DNA of 10,145 bases from the NCBI GenBank assembly GCA_002362145.1, contig DETX01000027.1, forward strand, positions 3,612-13,756. Reading direction: 5' to 3'. Both the position numbers and the translations under genes were made by a program. Positions 5,965 through 10,145 of this stretch are shown in pieces. The notes under the pieces were generated by a model that made no database searches, had not been told where the DNA came from, and saw only the letters and a list, made by a program, of their open reading frames with translations. Positions within the stretch are counted from its first letter, which is position 1, and every line of letters begins with the position of its first letter. The stretch is from Clostridiales bacterium UBA3277 (GTDB lineage Bacteria > Bacillota > Clostridia > Oscillospirales > Oscillospiraceae).

Positions 5965-5983
5965 CATCGCCGGAAGGGCGATG
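5965..5983 (+). promoter_or_regulatory. Hairpin abutting the feoAB ribosome binding site
   Basis: CATCGCC (5965-5971) pairs perfectly with GGCGATG (5977-5983) around the loop GGAAG. Its last base is the first G of the Shine-Dalgarno GGGGAGG (5983-5989). The stem ends exactly where the ribosome binds, so it could tune translation or merely keep the site open. Confidence 0.4.
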
Positions 5984-5989
5984 GGGAGG
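5984..5989 (+). promoter_or_regulatory. Ribosome binding site that sets a TTG start for feoAB
   Basis: GGGAGG lies nine bases before TTG 5999. From that codon the protein begins MTLRDLKIGQ, the normal FeoA N terminus. The in-frame GTG 5960 and ATG 5981 precede or overlap this site and lack their own. Confidence 0.75.
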
Positions 5990-5998
5990 TGCATTCCA

Positions 5999-8341
5999 TT
6001 GACATTAAGGGACTTGAAAATCGGCCAGAGCGCCGTGATTCGAAAGGTCGGAGGAGAGGGCGCGCTGCGGCAGCATTTTCTGGATATGGGCGTCATTCCC
6101 GGGGCGGAGGCCACGGTGGTGAAATTCGCCCCCATGGGGGACCCCATGGAGCTGCAGATCCACGGCTATGAGCTGACGCTCCGCCTGGCGGACGCGGAAC
6201 AGATCGAAATTGAGCCGATCCGGGAGCGCTCCAACAAGCACAGCCGGATTGAGCGGATCTACGCTTCCAACCACCCCGGTCTGGGCGAGGACGGAAAGTA
6301 TCATGTAAAGGGAGACGGAGCCCCCCTTCCGGAGGGGACGACGCTGACCTACGCCCTGGTGGGCAACCAGAACTGCGGAAAGACCACCCTGTTTAACCAG
6401 CTCACCGGCTCCAACCAGCACGTGGGAAACTTCCCGGGAGTGACGGTGGACCGGAAGGACGGCCCCATCAAGGGCCATCCCAATACCGTGGTCACGGACC
6501 TGCCCGGCATTTATTCCATGTCCCCCTATACCAGTGAGGAGATTCTGTCGAGGAACTTTGTGCTGGGGGAAAAGCCAAAGGCGATCATCAACATTGTGGA
6601 CGCCACCAACGTGGAGCGCAATCTCTATCTTTCCATGCAGCTGCTGGAAATGGGCATCCCTATGGTCATTGCCTTAAATATGATGGACGAGGTTACGAAC
6701 AACGACGGAGCCATTGACATCAACGGCATGGAGGCCATGCTGGGCGTCCCGGTGGTCCCGATCTCCGCCGCGAAAAATGAGGGCGTTCGGGAGCTGGTGG
6801 ACCATGCCATCCACGTGGCCCAGTACCAGGAGAAGCCCAGGCAGCAGGACTTTTGCAGCAAGGACGACCACGGCGGCGCCATTCACCGGGCCATCCACGC
6901 GGTGGAGTCCGTCATCGAGGACCACGCGGAGCGGGCCGGGATTCCCGTGCGCTTTTCCGCTACCAAGGTCATCGAAGGGGACAGCCTCATCCTGGAGCAG
7001 CTCAAGCTGGATGAAAACGAGCTGGACATGATCGGCCACATCGTCGAGCAGATGGAAAAGGAAGGCGGCATGGACCGCAGCGCCGCCATTGCGGATATGC
7101 GCTATGACTTCATCGAATATGTCTGCGAGCGCACCGTGCGCAAGCCCGTCCAGAGCAAGGAGCGGCTCCGCTCTGAGAAGCTGGATCGGATTCTCACCGG
7201 GAAATGGACGGCCATTCCCTGCTTCATTGCCATCATGGGTCTGGTGTTCTACCTGACCTTCAACGTCATCGGCCTGTTCCTTCAGGAGCTGCTGGAGAGC
7301 GGCATCAACGTCCTGACGGCGGCGGTGGACCAGTATCTGGCGGCCGCTGGGGCCAATCCGCTGCTCCACAGCCTGGTGATCGACGGCATTTTCGGGGGCG
7401 TAGGCAGTGTTTTGAGCTTCCTGCCCATTGTGGTCACATTGTTCTTCTTCCTCTCGATCATGGAGGACAGCGGCTATGTGGCAAGAGTTGCCTTCTTTAT
7501 GGACAAGCTCCTCAGAAAAATCGGCCTGTCCGGGCGGAGCATCGTTCCCATGCTCATCGGCTTCGGCTGTACGGTTCCGGCGGTCATGGCCACCCGCACC
7601 CTGCCCAGTAAGCGGGACCGGAAGATGACCATTCTGATGACGCCGTTTATGAGCTGTTCGGCGAAGCTGCCCATCTACGCCTTCTTTGTCAGCGCCTTCT
7701 TCCCGGGCAAGGGCGGCTGGATTATGACGGGGCTGTACCTGCTGGGTATCCTGGTGGGCATTCTGGCGGCGCTGCTGTTCAAGCGTACGATTTTCAAGGG
7801 CGAGGCGGTGCCCTTCGTGATGGAGCTTCCCAACTATCGGATGCCCGGCGCCAGAAATGTGGGCCAGCTTCTCTGGGAAAAGGCCAAGGACTTTTTGAGC
7901 AAGGCGTTCAGCGTGATTCTGATTGCTACGGTGGTGGTGTGGTTCCTGCAGAGCTTCGACGCCTCCATGACCATGGTGACGGACTCCTCCGACAGCCTGA
8001 TGGCCACAGTCTCCGGATGGATTGCCCCGGTGCTGGCGCCCTTGGGCCTGGACGATTGGCGGATCGTCACCTCTCTGATCAGCGGCTTTATGGCCAAGGA
8101 GAGCGTGGTGTCCACCATGGAGATTCTCTTTGGAGGCGGCATCCGGGGGGCATTGTCCACCCTGTCGGCGGCGACCATGCTGGTGTTCTCCCTGCTGTAT
8201 ACGCCCTGTGTGGCGTCCATTGCCTCCATCAAGCGGGAGCTGGGCGCCAAATGGGCAGTGGGGGTCGTGGTCTGGCAGTGCGCCGTGGCCTGGGTGGTGG
8301 CCCTCCTTGTCCGGGTTATCTGCATGGCCTTTGGAATGTGA
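5999..8341 (+). CDS. feoB: FeoA-FeoB fusion, GTP-dependent ferrous iron transporter
   Basis: A 780-residue protein that imports Fe(II) across the cytoplasmic membrane. Residues 1-73 are a complete FeoA SH3-like domain (MTLRDLKIGQSAVI...MGVIPGAEATVV), normally a separate protein. About 74-115 is a linker. The cytoplasmic G domain has G1 GNQNCGKT (122-129), switch I NFPGVTV (144-150), G3 DLPG (167-170), G4 NMMD (227-230) and G5 SAAK (256-259). A helical segment follows to about 400. The membrane domain starts near W403 and carries the two Gate motifs with their cysteines: GFGCTVP (C524) and MSCSAKLPIY (C553). A further YTPC (C737) precedes the last helix. All key motifs are intact. Translation most likely starts at TTG 5999. 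The Cys-rich partner gene follows ten bases after the stop. Confidence 0.96.
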   Translation: MTLRDLKIGQSAVIRKVGGEGALRQHFLDMGVIPGAEATVVKFAPMGDPMELQIHGYELTLRLADAEQIEIEPIRERSNKHSRIERIYASNHPGLGEDGKYHVKGDGAPLPEGTTLTYALVGNQNCGKTTLFNQLTGSNQHVGNFPGVTVDRKDGPIKGHPNTVVTDLPGIYSMSPYTSEEILSRNFVLGEKPKAIINIVDATNVERNLYLSMQLLEMGIPMVIALNMMDEVTNNDGAIDINGMEAMLGVPVVPISAAKNEGVRELVDHAIHVAQYQEKPRQQDFCSKDDHGGAIHRAIHAVESVIEDHAERAGIPVRFSATKVIEGDSLILEQLKLDENELDMIGHIVEQMEKEGGMDRSAAIADMRYDFIEYVCERTVRKPVQSKERLRSEKLDRILTGKWTAIPCFIAIMGLVFYLTFNVIGLFLQELLESGINVLTAAVDQYLAAAGANPLLHSLVIDGIFGGVGSVLSFLPIVVTLFFFLSIMEDSGYVARVAFFMDKLLRKIGLSGRSIVPMLIGFGCTVPAVMATRTLPSKRDRKMTILMTPFMSCSAKLPIYAFFVSAFFPGKGGWIMTGLYLLGILVGILAALLFKRTIFKGEAVPFVMELPNYRMPGARNVGQLLWEKAKDFLSKAFSVILIATVVVWFLQSFDASMTMVTDSSDSLMATVSGWIAPVLAPLGLDDWRIVTSLISGFMAKESVVSTMEILFGGGIRGALSTLSAATMLVFSLLYTPCVASIASIKRELGAKWAVGVVVWQCAVAWVVALLVRVICMAFGM

Positions 8342-8351
8342 GGAAATGCGG

Positions 8352-8516
8352 ATGAACCCCATTGACTATCTCATTCTGGCCCTGATGGCCGGGGCCCTTC
8401 TGGCCGCCGTCCTGACCATCCGAAAAAGAAAAAAAGGGAGAAACGGTTGCTGCGGCGGAGGCTGTGGCAGCTGCGGCCTCTGCGATTCCTGCCGGTCCCA
8501 GGATAAGGAAAAGTAA
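8352..8516 (+). CDS. FeoB-associated Cys-rich membrane protein
   Basis: A 54-residue protein. Residues 4-22 form one membrane helix (IDYLILALMAGALLAAVLTI), followed by a basic stretch RKRKKGR. The tail then holds six cysteines (C33, C34, C38, C41, C44, C47) in a Gly-rich context. This is the pattern of the FeoB-associated family (PF12669), found directly behind feoB in many Bacillota, where it is thought to assist or protect Fe(II) transport, possibly in place of FeoC. The basic tail suggests the cysteines face the cytoplasm, where they could bind Fe(II) or a cluster; this is inference. ATG 8352 is chosen because AGGA (8341-8344) is seven bases upstream. The in-frame ATG 8346 is too close. 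A terminator follows, ending the feo operon. Confidence 0.9.
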   Translation: MNPIDYLILALMAGALLAAVLTIRKRKKGRNGCCGGGCGSCGLCDSCRSQDKEK

Positions 8517-8524
8517 ATAGGGGA

Positions 8525-8554
8525 GGGGCAGACCCACTGGGTTCTGCCCCTTTT
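8525..8554 (+). terminator. Terminator of the feo operon
   Basis: GGGGCAGA (8525-8532) pairs with TCTGCCCC (8543-8550), extended past one mismatch by CC/GG, with the loop ACTG and a TTTT tail (8551-8554). Confidence 0.88.
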
Positions 8555-8593
8555 CTGATTCCCAGCGCAGCCCCATGGAATTCTCTGTATTTT

Positions 8594-8606
8594 TTGACTA
8601 GGTCAA
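8594..8606. promoter_or_regulatory. Perfect palindrome upstream of the DUF134-NifX promoter
   Basis: TTGAC-TAG-GTCAA is a perfect 5-bp inverted repeat with a three-base centre. It ends ten bases before the -35 box, whose own TTGAC lies 22 bases from the first half-site, about two helical turns. The position suits an activator or a cooperative repressor. The sequence is loosely like MarR-family sites, but I cannot name a regulator. Confidence 0.45.
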
Positions 8607-8615
8607 TCTGCGTTC

Positions 8616-8644
8616 TTGACATATGCCCATTATTTTGATAAAAT
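8616..8644 (+). promoter_or_regulatory. Promoter of the DUF134-NifX and rubrerythrin genes
   Basis: TTGACA (8616-8621), a 17-base spacer and TAAAAT (8639-8644). The expected start near 8651 leaves a leader of only about 12 bases, with the ribosome binding site AGGGG (8651-8655) at its very 5' end. Confidence 0.85.
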
Positions 8645-8662
8645 AATGCCAGGGGTGATGCA

Positions 8663-9436
8663 ATGCCTAGACCCACGAAAAGCCGCCGGGTCTGCCGCTA
8701 TCCGGAGACGCTTCTGTTCAGCCCTCCCGGCGGGGAGGCGGGGGAAGCGGTGGTCCTCAGTGTGGATGAATTTGAAGTAATCCGGCTGATGGACAAGGTC
8801 TGCCTTTCCCAGGAGGAGGCCGGCCGGCAAATGGGCGTGGCCAGGACGACGGTGCAGCGGATCTACGAAACAGCCCGGCGAAAGATCGCCGATGCCCTGG
8901 TGGATGGCCATCCCCTGAAGATTGCGGGCGGAGACTACCGCCTGTGCGGCGGCGAGGATATGGGCTGTCCCAGGCAGGACTGCGCCAGACGGCAGCTTCA
9001 AAAGCAGTTTGAAAAAACCAAAGGAGAAACGATCATGAGAATTGCGGTTACCTATGAAAACGGGGAAATTTTCCAGCACTTCGGTCATACGGAGCAGTTT
9101 AAGCTCTATGATGTGGAGGACGGGAAAATCGTCTCCAGTCAGGTGGTGGACACCAACGGCTCCGGCCATGGCGCCCTGGCGGGACTGCTGCTTGCCATGC
9201 ATGCGGACGTGCTGATCTGCGGCGGCATCGGCGGCGGGGCTCAGATGGCCCTGGCGGAGGCGGGCATCCGGCTCTACGGCGGCGTCAGCGGCAGCGCGGA
9301 CCAGGCGGTCAATGCCCTGATCGCCGGAAATCTGAGCTTTAACCCCGATGTCCGGTGCAGCCACCACGACCATGCCCACGGCGACGGCGCCCATACCTGC
9401 GGCGACCACGGCTGCGGCCACGGCCACTGTCATTAA
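8663..9436 (+). CDS. DUF134 helix-turn-helix / NifX-type metal-cluster-binding fusion with His/Cys-rich tail
   Basis: A 257-residue protein. Residues 1 to ~95 are DUF134 (PF02001): [14 protein letters not shown], then the helix-turn-helix [19 protein letters not shown] (48-66). A Cys group follows (C95, C102, C107). Residues 125 to ~225 are a dinitrogenase iron-molybdenum-cofactor (NifX/NifB C-terminal, PF02579) domain with [20 protein letters not shown] and [13 protein letters not shown]. The last 26 residues hold nine His and four Cys and are probably a metal-binding tail. No nitrogenase genes are present, so binding of iron or an Fe-S species, with DNA binding by the first half, is a more likely role than cofactor assembly. 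ATG 8663 has AGGGG seven bases ahead. A strong internal ribosome binding site precedes Met125, so a NifX-only product is possible. Rubrerythrin follows after 47 bases. Confidence 0.88.
   Translation: MPRPTKSRRVCRYPETLLFSPPGGEAGEAVVLSVDEFEVIRLMDKVCLSQEEAGRQMGVARTTVQRIYETARRKIADALVDGHPLKIAGGDYRLCGGEDMGCPRQDCARRQLQKQFEKTKGETIMRIAVTYENGEIFQHFGHTEQFKLYDVEDGKIVSSQVVDTNGSGHGALAGLLLAMHADVLICGGIGGGAQMALAEAGIRLYGGVSGSADQAVNALIAGNLSFNPDVRCSHHDHAHGDGAHTCGDHGCGHGHCH
9021..9026 (+). promoter_or_regulatory. Internal ribosome binding site before the NifX half
   Basis: AAGGAG lies eight bases before an in-frame ATG (9035) that begins [10 protein letters not shown], exactly where free-standing NifX-like proteins begin. 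Initiation here would give a 133-residue NifX-type protein with the His/Cys tail but no DNA-binding half. Confidence 0.6.
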
Positions 9437-9440
9437 GAAA

Positions 9441-9459
9441 TGGGCTGAAACCCAGCCCA
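9441..9459 (+). repeat. Hairpin between the DUF134-NifX and rubrerythrin genes
   Basis: TGGGCTG (9441-9447) pairs perfectly with CAGCCCA (9453-9459) around the loop AAACC. It is followed by A-rich, not T-rich, sequence, so it is not a forward terminator. It sits 10 bases before the rubrerythrin ribosome binding site (9470-9476) and could mark an mRNA processing or stability site that sets rubrerythrin expression apart from its upstream gene. Confidence 0.5.
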
Positions 9460-9483
9460 CAAAAAAATCAGGAGGAGATTATT

Positions 9484-10023
9484 ATGAGCAATCCCTACGC
9501 CGGTACCAAGACGGAAAAGAACCTCTGGGAGGCTTTCGCAGGCGAGAGCCAGGCCCGGAACAAGTACACCTATTTTGCCTCCGTGGCAAAGAAAGCCGGT
9601 TACGAGCAGATTGCGGCACTGTTCCTTCAGACCGCCGAGAATGAGAAGGAGCACGCTAAGCTCTGGTTCAAGGCTCTGGGCGAAGTGGGCAGCACGGAAG
9701 AAAACCTGCTCCACGCCGCTGAGGGGGAGAACGCCGAGTGGACGGATATGTACGCCCGGATGGCCCGGGAGGCTGACGAGGAGGGCTTCCACGCCCTGGC
9801 CGAGCAGTTCCGGGGTGTGGCGGCCATTGAGAAGAGCCATGAGGAGCGCTATCGCGCCCTGCTGCACAACGTGGAAGCCAAAACCGTGTTTGAGAAGAGC
9901 GGCGTCACCGTCTGGGAGTGCCGCAACTGCGGCCACATTGTGGTTGGCACGGAGGCCCCGAAGGTCTGCCCCGTGTGCAAGCATCCCCAGGCCTACTTTG
10001 AGGTCCGCAAGGAAAACTATTAA
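9484..10023 (+). CDS. rbr: Rubrerythrin (di-iron peroxide reductase with C-terminal rubredoxin domain)
   Basis: A 179-residue cytoplasmic protein that reduces hydrogen peroxide to water in anaerobes, using electrons from NADH via rubredoxin-type carriers. The ferritin-like four-helix domain (1 to ~135) has all expected di-iron ligands by pattern: E21 (ESQARNKY), E54 and H57 (ENEKEH), E96 and E99 (EADE), E116 and H119 (EKSH). The C-terminal rubredoxin-like domain has CRNC (C146, C149) and CPVC (C162, C165) for one Fe(Cys)4. Length and order match classical rubrerythrin. ATG 9484 is fixed by GGAGGAG (9470-9476), and the frame open further upstream is only a reading-frame extension. No promoter is evident in the 47-base gap, so it is probably co-transcribed with the DUF134-NifX gene. 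A long terminator follows. Confidence 0.97.
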   Translation: MSNPYAGTKTEKNLWEAFAGESQARNKYTYFASVAKKAGYEQIAALFLQTAENEKEHAKLWFKALGEVGSTEENLLHAAEGENAEWTDMYARMAREADEEGFHALAEQFRGVAAIEKSHEERYRALLHNVEAKTVFEKSGVTVWECRNCGHIVVGTEAPKVCPVCKHPQAYFEVRKENY

Positions 10024-10053
10024 GCCCGCATAACCACCGACAGAAAATAATTT

Positions 10054-10091
10054 GCCCCCTGTATAGGATGCTTCCTACACAGGGGGCTTTT
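10054..10091 (+). terminator. Terminator after rubrerythrin
   Basis: GCCCCCTGT (10054-10062) pairs with ACAGGGGGC (10079-10087). The helix continues past one mismatch (TAGGA with TCCTA) to a four-base loop, then TTTT (10088-10091). The remaining 54 bases to the window end show no supported feature. Confidence 0.93.
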
Positions 10092-10145
10092 CGCATCAAA
10101 AAGAAATGGGTTCCAGGCGGCAGGCTTATACTGATATTCAATAAA

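Noticed and set aside
5960..5998. GTG 5960 or ATG 5981 as start of FeoAB
   Set aside because: The added residues are not FeoA-like and the region forms the leader hairpin and the Shine-Dalgarno itself. TTG 5999 fits both spacing and the FeoA N terminus.
6674..8362. A 562-codon open frame on the minus strand opposite feoB
   Set aside because: It is very rich in His, Gln, Arg and Gly with no recognisable domain, and lies wholly against a gene with all FeoB motifs. It is a GC-bias shadow.
9355..9483. N-terminal extension of rubrerythrin into the preceding gene
   Set aside because: The 43 added residues are Pro/Arg-rich out-of-frame reading of the His/Cys tail. GGAGGAG and the rubrerythrin N terminus fix ATG 9484.
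10092..10145. Possible promoter or gene start at the right edge
   Set aside because: The short AT-rich stretch has no paired -35/-10 and no start codon with a ribosome binding site before the window ends.

Overview
The window is about 10 kb of moderately GC-rich DNA (my impression, not counted). Genes are tightly packed, with strong GGAGG-type ribosome binding sites, textbook TTGACA/TATAAT promoters and Rho-independent hairpins. The gene content is a 4-thiouridine ThiI without rhodanese tail, a LytTR/DUF3021 pair, PadR/HAAS, a MerR-TipAS regulator, a FeoA-FeoB fusion with its Cys-rich partner, a DUF134-NifX fusion and rubrerythrin. Together these point to an anaerobic member of the Bacillota, most likely a gut Clostridia of the Oscillospiraceae type. 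That assignment is inference from gene families, not from a phylogenetic marker.

Layout, left to right. (1) 1-750: the 3' end of thiI overlaps a CinA C-terminal-type NMN amidohydrolase (pncC), closed by a terminator. (2) 793-1800: a promoter drives a stand-alone LytTR DNA-binding protein and a four-helix DUF3021 membrane protein, closed by a hairpin that works in both directions. (3) 1800-3580, minus strand: one 572-residue membrane-anchored protein with a TPR-like segment, a chitobiase-C-terminal-like segment and 13 leucine-rich repeats, with its own promoter. (4) 3634-5031: a divergent promoter with an embedded palindrome drives a PadR repressor, translationally coupled to a HAAS-domain six-helix membrane protein. 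(5) 5064-5880: a MerR-type promoter with a 19-bp spacer and dyad drives a TipAS-domain MerR regulator, closed by a very strong terminator. (6) 5911-8554: the ferrous-iron module, a FeoA-FeoB fusion started at TTG, followed by a 54-residue FeoB-associated Cys-rich protein. (7) 8594-10091: a promoter with an upstream palindrome drives a DUF134-NifX fusion with a His/Cys-rich tail, then rubrerythrin, then a terminator.

Regions 2, 4 and 5 are three small, independent regulatory units, each with a visible candidate operator at its own promoter, which suggests autoregulation. Regions 6 and 7 form an iron and oxidative-stress neighbourhood: Fe(II) uptake, a probable metal or cluster-binding regulator/carrier, and a di-iron peroxide reductase. 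The most useful observations are the DUF134-NifX fusion that keeps a well-placed internal ribosome binding site in front of the NifX half, and the palindromes at the padR, merR and DUF134 promoters. I found no mobile element, CRISPR array, tRNA or rRNA. No clearly undescribed multi-gene system is visible; the families are known, and the novelty is in their regulation and architecture.
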